The notes beneath the pieces were generated by a model that did no database searches, was not told where the DNA came from, and saw only the letters and a list, made by a program, of their open reading frames with translations. Positions 1 to 7,798 of a DNA stretch of 24,878 bases are shown here, piece by piece (the stretch's first letter is position 1; the number at the start of each line of letters is the position of its first letter). A program made the translations under genes and the position numbers. Origin of the DNA: Lachnospiraceae bacterium (lineage in GTDB: Bacteria > Bacillota_A > Clostridia > Lachnospirales > Lachnospiraceae); NCBI GenBank assembly GCA_009774465.1, contig VSNT01000007.1, forward strand, positions 1 to 24,878, read 5' to 3'.

Positions 1-5
1 GCTTA

Positions 6-1148
6 TTATTCTGTATATTCTATTGTATCACTGTTGCATGTTTTCGAAAAGTAACTGCCCCCTGTCTGTTTCGCTTTTTTCTCTATACACAGATGAACCA
101 GCCACTCCAAAAGTTCGGAAAATTCCATACCGATTCCCTTATTTCTTATTGCTTCAAAAATCTCATCCACAGATTTAGGGTATACATCCAACAGCTCCAA
201 AATCTGTATTTGCATTTTATCCTTCTTTTCCGCGTTCTTATTTTTAATGCCTTTACTTTCCAGTCCTTTCCGATTTTGAAGTACTGCAAATTCCGCCAGA
301 ATATCTTCCGGAGTCAGCGCAATTTCCGCTCCCTGACGAATCAGGAAATTACATCCATCGCTTAATCTGTCCGTAAGTCTTCCCGGCACCGCATAGACGC
401 TCTTTCCCTGCTCTAAAGCCATATCTACGGTAATCCACGTACCGCTTTTTAATCTGGCTTCCACCACAAGAAGCAAATCTGATAAGCCTGCCACAATCCG
501 GTTTCTTTCCGGAAACTGACGTTTAACAGGCGGTGTCCCCGGTGGAAAAGTAGATAAAATTCCTCCCCCTGTTTCAATAATCTCCTGATAAAGTTTCCTG
601 TTTGATCCCGGATAACATATATCCACCCCGCTTCCTAAAACCGCATAGGTTTTTTCTCCTGCTTCAAGGGCCGCCTGCTGGGCAATTCCATCAATCCCTC
701 TGGCCATGCCGCTTATCACGGTTACTCCCGCCTCTGCAAGCTTTCCGGCAAAAGCTCTGGCCATATAGCTTCCATATTCCGAACATTCCCTTGCGCCTAC
801 GACTGCCGCGGAAGGCATCTTTTCTTCGGGCAGACTGCCAAGGCAGTATAATGCGTAGGGAGGGGATTCCAGCTTTTTTAATCTTAAAGGATAGCAGGCA
901 TCCTCTCTGGAAACAAATCGTATCTTTTTTACCTTTAGTTCCTCATATTTCCTTTCAATATCCCAGTTCTTAATAAAGCTTTCTATTTTTTCCTTTCCCT
1001 TTCCTCTGATCAAAGGCTGCAGTGCATCCGCACCTGCAAGATAAGCCTGCCTGGCGCTTCCAAATTCCTTTAATATCTTTTCTATGGTCCGCTCCCCTGC
1101 CTCCGGGATATTATGAAGCCAGAACTGATAGCTTTTTTCTTCCTCCAC
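6..1148 (-). CDS. dprA: DNA-processing protein DprA (DNA uptake and recombination mediator)
   Basis: DprA binds incoming single-stranded DNA in the cytoplasm during transformation and loads RecA on it. The protein shows the Rossmann-like DprA core: VVGARECSEYG, then SGMARGIDGIAQQ (the family's G-S/G-x-A-R-G-I-D signature), then PERNRIVAGLSD and a C-terminal winged-helix-like part after a lysine-rich linker. I chose a GTG start at 1148 because GGGGAGGTGA lies just upstream with good spacing; this gives 380 residues. An open frame runs on to 1199, but that overlaps comM and has no better ribosome binding site. The comM stop (1153-1155) sits inside the Shine-Dalgarno sequence, so the two genes are translationally coupled. 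The stop codon is close to the left window edge. Confidence 0.95.
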   Translation of the reverse strand: MEEEKSYQFWLHNIPEAGERTIEKILKEFGSARQAYLAGADALQPLIRGKGKEKIESFIKNWDIERKYEELKVKKIRFVSREDACYPLRLKKLESPPYALYCLGSLPEEKMPSAAVVGARECSEYGSYMARAFAGKLAEAGVTVISGMARGIDGIAQQAALEAGEKTYAVLGSGVDICYPGSNRKLYQEIIETGGGILSTFPPGTPPVKRQFPERNRIVAGLSDLLLVVEARLKSGTWITVDMALEQGKSVYAVPGRLTDRLSDGCNFLIRQGAEIALTPEDILAEFAVLQNRKGLESKGIKNKNAEKKDKMQIQILELLDVYPKSVDEIFEAIRNKGIGMEFSELLEWLVHLCIEKKAKQTGGSYFSKTCNSDTIEYTE

Positions 1149-1152
1149 CTGC

Positions 1153-2721
1153 TCACCTCCCCAGTTTATCCGCTGTCCGGTAGCACACTGCCTCTGCAAG
1201 ATGTTTTGTGTGAATTTCTCTGCTTTCTTCCAAATCAGCTATTGTTCTTGCCACAACCAGTAACTTATTTAAGGCTCTTACGCTTAAATCAAGAGAAACA
1301 TATAATTTTTCCAGCATTTCAGCCTCTTTCTTTCCCAAAGGACAATATTTCTCCACATCTCCCCCTCTTAATTCGGAATTAAAACGGATATTGGTCCCTT
1401 TATATCTTTCTTCCTGCTGTTTTCTTGCAGTAAAAACCTTTTCTCTTAAGCTTTTACTGTCTGCTCCTTTTTGCACCCGGCCAGCACTTTTTCCATAGAG
1501 ATGGTCCAGAGCTGCCCGGGGCGCCTCTATGCATAAATCAATACGATCTAAAATCGGCCCTGATATATGACTTAAATAATTATGCACCTGGCTGGGCGTA
1601 CAGCGGCATTTATTCAAGTCCGGATAATATCCGCATGGACAGGGATTCATTGCCCCTACCAGCATAAAATCCGCCGGATAGGCAGCGCTGCCGCCGCTTC
1701 GTACAATCTGAATTTTTTTATCTTCCAGAGGCTGACGCAGCAAATCCAGCGTCTGACGTTTAAATTCCGGCAGCTCATCTAAAAACAGTACGCCTCTGTG
1801 GGCCAGACTCACAATACCAGGTCGGGGCTGTCTTCCTCCTCCCGAAAGTGCTGCCGGTGAAATACTGTGATGAGGGCTTAAAAAAGGTCGTTCCCGAAGA
1901 AGTTTTCCGCCCTCCGGAAGTAACCCCGATATACTGTAAATAGATGAAACCTCAAAGCTTTCTTCCCGGGACAAAGGGGGCAGAATCGTAGAAAGCCGCC
2001 TTGCAATCATGGTTTTTCCGGAGCCCGGAGGGCCCATAATCAACATATGATGAAACCCTGCCGCTGCAATAAGTGCCGCCCGCTTCACGCTTTCCTGTCC
2101 TATGATCTGGGAAAAATCGGCCTCTTCCTGTGCGCCTTCCTTTTTCTTCATATAAAAAACATCTTCCAAATCTGTTTTTTCCGGCGGTATCATTTGATTC
2201 TGCTCCTTACGGGGCAATCTTAAATAGGTAATTACCTGCTTAAGGTCTTCTACCCCAACCGCATGCATACCCACAGCAGCGGCAGCTTCCTTTGCATTTT
2301 CCTTTGCCACCAGGCATCTGGTTATTCCCGCCTTTACCGCGCTGATCATAATGGGCAGTACTCCTTTAACCGGCTTAACTTCTCCATTTAATCCCAATTC
2401 CCCTAAAACCAGCATCCCTTCACTGCATCCTGCCGGAAGTCTCTCCATTGCTGTCAGCACCCCAATGGAAACAGGAAGGTCAAAGCCTGTCCCTTCTTTT
2501 TTCAGATCTGCCGGAGAAAAATTAACGGAAATATGCATGGGCGGTATGGAAATCCCGGTATTTTTAAGGGCAATCCGAACCCGCTCCCCTGATTCCTTTA
2601 CCTTTCCCTCCAGACTTCCTGTCATAATAAAGCAGGGCAGCCCGGCAGACAAGTCCACCTCCACATGAACCAGATGACTTTCAATGCCAAAAACAGCACC
2701 GGATAAAATTCTACTAAACAA
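1153..2721 (-). CDS. comM: ComM/YifB family Mg-chelatase-like AAA+ ATPase
   Basis: ComM is a hexameric AAA+ helicase that drives branch migration when transformed DNA is integrated. The protein (522 residues) has an N-terminal Lon-protease-like (ChlI) domain beginning FSRILSGAVFGIE, a Walker A motif GPPGSGKT at about residues 230-237, a Walker B-like stretch VLFLDELPEF, a CPCGYYPD cysteine motif and a C-terminal Mg-chelatase domain. The open frame continues to 2931, but the family begins at this point and AAAGGAG lies 6 nt before a TTG codon at 2721, so I take TTG as the start. The extra 70 residues would cross the hairpin repeat at 2827 and the terminator at 2877, which supports leaving them out. 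It is upstream of and coupled to dprA. Confidence 0.95.
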   Translation of the reverse strand: MFSRILSGAVFGIESHLVHVEVDLSAGLPCFIMTGSLEGKVKESGERVRIALKNTGISIPPMHISVNFSPADLKKEGTGFDLPVSIGVLTAMERLPAGCSEGMLVLGELGLNGEVKPVKGVLPIMISAVKAGITRCLVAKENAKEAAAAVGMHAVGVEDLKQVITYLRLPRKEQNQMIPPEKTDLEDVFYMKKKEGAQEEADFSQIIGQESVKRAALIAAAGFHHMLIMGPPGSGKTMIARRLSTILPPLSREESFEVSSIYSISGLLPEGGKLLRERPFLSPHHSISPAALSGGGRQPRPGIVSLAHRGVLFLDELPEFKRQTLDLLRQPLEDKKIQIVRSGGSAAYPADFMLVGAMNPCPCGYYPDLNKCRCTPSQVHNYLSHISGPILDRIDLCIEAPRAALDHLYGKSAGRVQKGADSKSLREKVFTARKQQEERYKGTNIRFNSELRGGDVEKYCPLGKKEAEMLEKLYVSLDLSVRALNKLLVVARTIADLEESREIHTKHLAEAVCYRTADKLGR

Positions 2722-2826
2722 TCGCTTCTCCTTTCCTGATGTTTGAATACAAAACTTTTGCCAGGTTCTACTTAAAACTGAATTATTTGTGAAATACAAG
2801 AATCTGTAAGACGTCCTTAAGAATAT

Positions 2827-2867
2827 GCCAGACAACGGATGCCAGGCTTCGCCGACCATCCTTATGT
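2827..2867. repeat. 41-bp dispersed hairpin repeat, copy 1
   Basis: It matches 23721-23761 at 35 of 41 positions without gaps. GGATG pairs with CATCC, and inside is GGC-TTC-GCC. In the other copy the inner stem is CGC-TTC-GCG, so one base pair (2845/2853 versus 23739/23747) has changed on both sides. Here it lies in the 5' leader of comM; in the second copy it lies inside a MITE-like element. Confidence 0.75.
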
Positions 2868-2876
2868 CAAGCAAAA

Positions 2877-2903
2877 TAGACATATCTGCATCAGATATGT
2901 CTA
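2877..2903 (-). terminator. Palindrome, probable terminator of the sigK operon
   Basis: TAGACATATCTG and its exact reverse complement flank a 3-nt loop, giving a 12-bp perfect stem. It lies about 50 nt after the stop of the HD-domain gene. On the minus strand TTTT follows, then GC, so the U-tract is short and termination may be weak. An operator role is an alternative, because the stem is AT-rich and perfectly symmetrical. Confidence 0.5.
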
Positions 2904-2952
2904 CTTTAGTAAAAATTGGCCTGAAAATCAATTAAAATTTTATAAATTTTCT

Positions 2953-3993
2953 TTATATAATAACATTTTTATTTCCATTTGGATCAAAACCGTATTGCCG
3001 TAGCGTTTCCGTATCCATGATGTGCCGGTTGTCCATAGTTTTCATAACATCCACAATCCTCACATCTTCATATGTATACTTATTTCCAAGATCAATAATC
3101 GCGTTATTGGTAAAGCCAAGCACCATAGGCCGGAAAATATCACTGATATTTTCCACCAGAACCAGTGCCTTTTCACCTGTACTGAGTTCCACACAGACAC
3201 CGGGGGATAAAATATTAATGGAATCCATCAATGCCCTGACCACTTTTTCCGAATAAAATTCTTTATTATCCATCAGATACCTGGCGGCTGCAATCTCCGA
3301 CTCAGGCGTCCTGTCAAGGCTCATGGCTGTCATATCATCAAAAACCTGAGCTGCTGCAAGAATTCTTCCGCCTTCCATAATTTTAACGGAGGTATCCAGT
3401 TTTCCACTTTCCATTCCCTCTGCAATCTTATCTGCCTGTTGAATAAAACGCCGCACATTGGGATTCGCTGAGCACACCCTGTCCACCAATTCATAATTAT
3501 ACAATTCATGAAGCAGGGCGGCGGATACTACGTCAAGCCGGTCTTCCACCTTAAGATTTAACTGATTGCTGATCATTGCGCAGAGAATTGCCACATTTAA
3601 TGCATGCTTATACTGATAATCATCCTGACTTCTCAGATTCTGGACAAAATTAATCTTTTTCTCCAAATGTCCATAGCTTTTAATGATATTTGAAATAATA
3701 ATCTGAAATTTTCCGCTTTTTCCGGTTTCCATAATGCGCTTTAGCTCATCCATAATCGCAAAAACGTTCATGGTCTGGAATCTTTCAAATTCGATATCTT
3801 CCGGCGTCATTGGCGGCGCCGGCTCCGCCGGCTCTAAAATATAAATACCAATAAGCCCGAAATTTTTAATACTTACAATTCCCTGGGTTGTGAGCTTCGA
3901 GTCCCTTTCATACAGCAAAACTCCATTTTTGTTGTAGATGGGACGCGCCAGTCTCATTCCCGTTTTAAGTTCTTCTGTTCTTTTAAATTGCAT
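2953..3993 (-). CDS. Degenerate HD/HD-GYP-like domain protein, sigK neighbour
   Basis: The 346-residue protein resembles HD-GYP phosphodiesterases: an N-terminal beta-rich region (about 1-60, LKTGMRLARPIYNKNGVLL) like that of many c-di-GMP-related HD-GYP proteins, then an HD-like helical domain. H130 (YKHALNVAI) fits the first metal ligand, but the HD pair is replaced by H162-E163 in LLHELYNYEL. I find no HHExxDGxGYP signature. It therefore probably lacks c-di-GMP hydrolysis and may bind a nucleotide or a partner; this is inference. The ATG follows GGGGGG with 8-nt spacing. It starts 15 nt after the sigK stop, so the two are probably co-transcribed. A perfect GC palindrome (3818-3832) encodes its proline-rich linker. 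Confidence 0.8.
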   Translation of the reverse strand: MQFKRTEELKTGMRLARPIYNKNGVLLYERDSKLTTQGIVSIKNFGLIGIYILEPAEPAPPMTPEDIEFERFQTMNVFAIMDELKRIMETGKSGKFQIIISNIIKSYGHLEKKINFVQNLRSQDDYQYKHALNVAILCAMISNQLNLKVEDRLDVVSAALLHELYNYELVDRVCSANPNVRRFIQQADKIAEGMESGKLDTSVKIMEGGRILAAAQVFDDMTAMSLDRTPESEIAAARYLMDNKEFYSEKVVRALMDSINILSPGVCVELSTGEKALVLVENISDIFRPMVLGFTNNAIIDLGNKYTYEDVRIVDVMKTMDNRHIMDTETLRQYGFDPNGNKNVII

Positions 3994-4008
3994 TTTCTGT
4001 ACCCCCCG

Positions 4009-4641
4009 TTAATTTGAAAAGCCTTCCTTCAATTTCAATAATGCTTTCTTTTCTATTCTTGATACATAGCTTCTGGATATATTCAGTGCCTCACCGATTT
4101 CCCTCTGCGTCACTTCCCGACCTGTAATAAGGCCATAACGCAAAAAAATAATTTCCCGCTCCCTGTCGTTTAACACTTCACTCAAAAGCCTCGCCAGCTT
4201 TCTGGTATTTTCATATAATTCCATTTGTTCCGTTATGTCTTCCTGCTCATGCTCCATGATGTCCAGAAGATTGATTTCATTTCCTTCCTTATCTGTTCCT
4301 ATAGGTTCAAACAAAGAAACCTCGCCTCTGGTCTTTTTTTTCGCACGAAGCAGCATCAGTAATTCATTATCAATGCATCTGGAAGCATAAGTACTGAGTT
4401 TCCCTTTTCCTGCATCAAAGGAAGATATTGCCTTAATCAGCCCTATCGTCCCAATGGAAATCAGATCCTCCATATCCTCATCAACGTTTTGATATTTCTT
4501 GGCAATGTGGGCTACCAGACGCAGGTTCCGTTCTATCAAAATATCTCTGGCCTGTGCGGCTTCATCGCTGTTTCCTTTCTGCATCACCTGTATATAATGG
4601 GCCTCTTCCGATGCTGACAAAGGTTTTTGAAAGGTTTTCAA
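4009..4641 (-). CDS. sigK: Sporulation sigma factor SigK-like (late mother-cell sigma)
   Basis: This sigma-70 family protein (210 residues) directs RNA polymerase to late mother-cell genes for spore coat and maturation. It starts FQKPLSASEEAHY and has NLRLVAHIAKKY, the region 2 stretch DLISIGTIGLIKAISSFDAGKG and STYASRCIDNELLMLLRAKKK, then IGTDKEGNEINLLDI and region 4 (DREREIIFLRYGL with a helix-turn-helix at ISRSYVSRIEKKAL). The order and spacing fit SigK better than SigE, SigF or SigG. The start is TTG after GGGGG at 6 nt. An in-frame stop lies six codons upstream, so there is no room for a longer pro-sequence. The gene is continuous, without a skin-type interruption. Confidence 0.88.
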   Translation of the reverse strand: MKTFQKPLSASEEAHYIQVMQKGNSDEAAQARDILIERNLRLVAHIAKKYQNVDEDMEDLISIGTIGLIKAISSFDAGKGKLSTYASRCIDNELLMLLRAKKKTRGEVSLFEPIGTDKEGNEINLLDIMEHEQEDITEQMELYENTRKLARLLSEVLNDREREIIFLRYGLITGREVTQREIGEALNISRSYVSRIEKKALLKLKEGFSN

Positions 4642-4721
4642 AGGGCGCCCCCAAAGTCATTTTTAATATTCTATGACCTCTTTGCCCCTGTAGTGCCTTT
4701 CCAATAACTAATTCTATAAAT

Positions 4722-4750
4722 ATTATACAAATTCACATGAAAAATAGCAA
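4722..4750 (-). promoter_or_regulatory. Putative sigma-A-type promoter upstream of sigK
   Basis: On the minus strand TTGCTA is followed by 17 nt and TATAAT, a perfect -10 box. Transcription would start near 4715, about 75 nt before the sigK TTG start. A sporulation-sigma promoter was not obvious in the same 115-nt gap. Confidence 0.5.
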
Positions 4751-4756
4751 CAAAAA

Positions 4757-5917
4757 CTATGACAGTAAAAATTCCGCCATCACAACATTGCTGACATCAA
4801 TTCCATATCTGGTAAGCATAATCCGGTGTTCTCCGGCCTTTTCATCAGCTCTTCGCTTTAGAAGCCCCTTTTTGCAGAAATCCTCCACAATTCCCGGATA
4901 AACCGACTCTATCGTCCTTCCAAATACTTTGCTGAACTCTTCCTCACAAATCCCTTCTGTCATGCGCAGTCCCAAAAACATAAACTCTTCCATCTGCTCC
5001 TTTTCCGACAAATGATTAATACTTGATTTTTCCACTGTTTCCAGCTCATTTTCACATAAGCTGATGTAGCTGCCCAGTTCCCTGATATTGCTGAATCTTA
5101 CATTTTCAACCATTGACGCTGCGCCAATGCCAAAGCCCAGATAATTTCCTCTGCGCCAATAAACCTGATTATGCCTGCACGCATACCCCGGCATGGCATA
5201 ATTGGATATTTCATATTGTACATAGCCCAGTCCAGAAAGGATATCGTATGTTATTTTATATATATTTCTTTCTTCATCTTCCTCCGGAAGCTCTGGAGTG
5301 TTTTCATAAAAAGGCGTATTTTCCTCCACAATAAGGCTGTAGGCGGAAATATGCACAGGCGGCGGATTTAAACTGCATACTGCCTTTAATGTTTCCTGCC
5401 AGCTTACATAAGTCTGCTTTGGAATGGCTGACATTAAATCAATATTTATATTGTTAAATCCTGATTTAATAATCATTTCATAAGTGTACAGAAAATCTTC
5501 AAAGCTGTGAATTCTCCCTAATGCCTTCAGCTCATCATTCCTGGCAGACTGAAGTCCTATACTCAGCCTGTTAACACCTGCCCTGCGCCAATACTTTAAT
5601 TTATCCGGCGTAATTGTTCCCGGGTTGGCTTCTATGGAAATTTCACATTCCACATCCATATGGTAGTTTTCACGCACAGTCCTTATTATTTTTTCAATCC
5701 ACTCCCCAGGGAGAATGGAGGGTGTCCCTCCTCCTATAAAAACAGTTGTTATTGCATATTCTTTGCAAATGCTGCTTTTTCTGATAATTTCTCTGCAAAG
5801 CGCATTTACATACCGCTCCATAGTTTCCTGATCTGCCGGTGCAGAAAGGAAATCACAATATAAGCACTTACGCACACAAAAAGGAATATGGATATAAATA
5901 CTTAAGTTTTTTTTCAT
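4757..5917 (-). CDS. hemW: HemW, radical SAM heme chaperone
   Basis: HemW (formerly HemN-like) is a radical SAM protein that binds heme and delivers it to apoproteins; most annotations as coproporphyrinogen dehydrogenase are wrong for this subgroup. The protein has C14-x3-C18-x2-C21 (CVRKCLYCDF) for the 4Fe-4S cluster, GGGTPS, EANPGT, RLSIGLQS and the HemN C-terminal domain. Its 386 residues fit HemW. HemN proper carries a fourth nearby cysteine (CxxxCxxCxC), which is absent here. The start ATG lies 11 nt after the lepA stop with AGAAGG upstream, so it is the last gene of the gpr operon. Confidence 0.94.
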   Translation of the reverse strand: MKKNLSIYIHIPFCVRKCLYCDFLSAPADQETMERYVNALCREIIRKSSICKEYAITTVFIGGGTPSILPGEWIEKIIRTVRENYHMDVECEISIEANPGTITPDKLKYWRRAGVNRLSIGLQSARNDELKALGRIHSFEDFLYTYEMIIKSGFNNINIDLMSAIPKQTYVSWQETLKAVCSLNPPPVHISAYSLIVEENTPFYENTPELPEEDEERNIYKITYDILSGLGYVQYEISNYAMPGYACRHNQVYWRRGNYLGFGIGAASMVENVRFSNIRELGSYISLCENELETVEKSSINHLSEKEQMEEFMFLGLRMTEGICEEEFSKVFGRTIESVYPGIVEDFCKKGLLKRRADEKAGEHRIMLTRYGIDVSNVVMAEFLLS

Positions 5918-5928
5918 TTCATGCCTTC

Positions 5929-7743
5929 TTATTTATCATCCAGCTTCAAAACACTCATAAATGCTTTTTGCGGAATTTCCACGCTGCCAATCTGCCTCAT
6001 ACGCTTCTTTCCTTCCTTCTGCTTTTCCAAAAGCTTCTTTTTACGGGTAATATCCCCTCCATAGCACTTGGCAAGCACGTCCTTGCGCATGGCCTTCACT
6101 GTCTCTCTGGCAATAATCTTTCCGCCAATGGCAGCCTGAATGGGAATCTCAAACAAGTGTCTTGGGATTTCATCTTTTAATTTTTCGCACATCTTTCTGC
6201 CTCTTTCATAGGCACTGTCCTTATGGACAATAAAGGAAAGGGCGTCTACCTCTTCTTTGTTAATCAGAATATCCAGCTTTACCAATTCCGACTGCTCATA
6301 TCCCTTAAGTTCATAATCAAAGGATGCATATCCTCTGGAACGGGATTTTAAAGCATCAAAAAAGTCATAAATAATCTCATTCAATGGAAGCTCATATTTA
6401 AGCAGCGCTCTGGTCTCTTCCATGTACTCCATTCCCAGGTATCTGCCTCTTCTCTCCTGACAAAGCTCCATAATAGAACCAATAAACTCTGTTGTCACCA
6501 TAATTTCCGCTGAAACCACCGGCTCTTCCATATATTCTATTTCGGTAACATCAGGCAGATTGGAAGGATTGGTCAGTTCGATTACTTCTCCCTTTGTGGT
6601 ATGAACCTTATAGATAACGCCGGGTGCTGTTGTCACCAAATCCAGGTTATATTCCCGCTCCAGGCGTTCCTGTATGATTTCCAGATGCAGCAGTCCCAAA
6701 AAACCACACCGGAAGCCAAACCCCAATGCAATAGAGGTTTCAGGCTCATAGTGAAGGGAAGCATCATTTAATTGAAGCTTTTCCAGCGCATCCCTTAAAT
6801 CAGGATATTTAGCCCCATCTGCCGGATACACGCCGCAGTAAACCATAGAGTTTACCTTTTTGTACCCCGGCAAAGGCTCCGCACAGGGATTTTCTGCATC
6901 TGTCACCGTATCTCCCACTGCTGTGTCCTTTACATTTTTAATGGAAGCGGTAATATAACCCACCATTCCGGCAGAAAGCTCCTCACAGGCAATAAACTGG
7001 CCTGCTCCAAAATATCCCACCTCGACTACTTCTGCAGTGGCCCCTGTAGCCATCATACGGATGCCGGTTCCTTTCGCCACTCTGCCTTCCATGATGCGGC
7101 AGAATATAATCACTCCTTTATAGGAATCATAAATGGAGTCAAAAATAAGTGCCTGCAAAGGGCTGTCCGGATTACCTCCGGGAGATGGAACCTTCTCTAC
7201 AATTGCCTCAAGAACCTCCTCTATTCCAATACCGTTCTTTGCCGATATAAGAGGAGCATCCTGTGCCTCTATTCCAATTACATCTTCAATTTCATTTTTC
7301 ACCCGGTCCGGCTCCGCACTGGGCAGATCAATTTTATTAATTACCGGAAATACTTCCAGATTGTGATCCAGTGCAAGATACACATTTGCAAGTGTCTGGG
7401 CTTCTATTCCCTGGGCCGCATCAACTACTAAAATTGCCCCGTCGCAGGCAGCAAGACTTCTGCTGACCTCATAGTTAAAATCCACATGTCCCGGGGTATC
7501 AATCAAATTGAAGATATACTCTTCTCCATCCTTTGCCTTATAAATTGTGCGGACTGCCTGCGCCTTAATGGTGATGCCTCTTTCCCTCTCCAATTCCATA
7601 TTATCAAGCACCTGTGCCTGCATTTCCCGGCTTGTCAAAAGCCCTGTTTTTTCAATAATTCTATCTGCCAACGTGGACTTGCCATGATCAATATGTGCCA
7701 CAATACAAAAATTTCTGATTTTACTTTGGTCTGTCTGTGCCAT
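5929..7743 (-). CDS. lepA: Elongation factor 4 (LepA), translational GTPase
   Basis: LepA/EF4 is a ribosome-associated GTPase that affects initiation and back-translocation. The GTPase motifs are clear: G1 AHIDHGKS at residues 16-23, G3 DTPGH, G4 NKID, G5 SAKNG. After them come the EF-G-like domains and the LepA-specific C-terminus (YGGDITRKKKLLEKQKEGKKRM). I chose ATG at 7743 because GAGGG sits 5 nt upstream; the open frame extends to a GTG at 7779 without a ribosome binding site. The result, 604 residues, is normal for LepA. It lies between spoIIP (55-nt gap) and hemW, the order also known from Bacillus subtilis. Confidence 0.97.
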   Translation of the reverse strand: MAQTDQSKIRNFCIVAHIDHGKSTLADRIIEKTGLLTSREMQAQVLDNMELERERGITIKAQAVRTIYKAKDGEEYIFNLIDTPGHVDFNYEVSRSLAACDGAILVVDAAQGIEAQTLANVYLALDHNLEVFPVINKIDLPSAEPDRVKNEIEDVIGIEAQDAPLISAKNGIGIEEVLEAIVEKVPSPGGNPDSPLQALIFDSIYDSYKGVIIFCRIMEGRVAKGTGIRMMATGATAEVVEVGYFGAGQFIACEELSAGMVGYITASIKNVKDTAVGDTVTDAENPCAEPLPGYKKVNSMVYCGVYPADGAKYPDLRDALEKLQLNDASLHYEPETSIALGFGFRCGFLGLLHLEIIQERLEREYNLDLVTTAPGVIYKVHTTKGEVIELTNPSNLPDVTEIEYMEEPVVSAEIMVTTEFIGSIMELCQERRGRYLGMEYMEETRALLKYELPLNEIIYDFFDALKSRSRGYASFDYELKGYEQSELVKLDILINKEEVDALSFIVHKDSAYERGRKMCEKLKDEIPRHLFEIPIQAAIGGKIIARETVKAMRKDVLAKCYGGDITRKKKLLEKQKEGKKRMRQIGSVEIPQKAFMSVLKLDDK

Positions 7744-7798
7744 AAATACCCTCATTTCCTCTTTTTGCGTATGATTCACTGGTATTTTATCACATTAT

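Larger units (their letters stand above)
2722..2952. other. Intergenic region between the HD-domain gene and comM
   Basis: This 231-nt stretch holds a 12-bp palindrome next to the end of the HD-domain gene, a 41-bp hairpin repeat also found at 23721, and the comM ribosome binding site. I saw no convincing comM promoter: a TTGACA on the minus strand at the edge of the hairpin repeat lacks a matching -10 box. Confidence 0.6.

Noticed and set aside
2722..2931. A longer N-terminus of ComM (70 extra residues).
   Set aside because: The extension runs through the hairpin repeat and terminator, and the family start with a ribosome binding site is at 2721.
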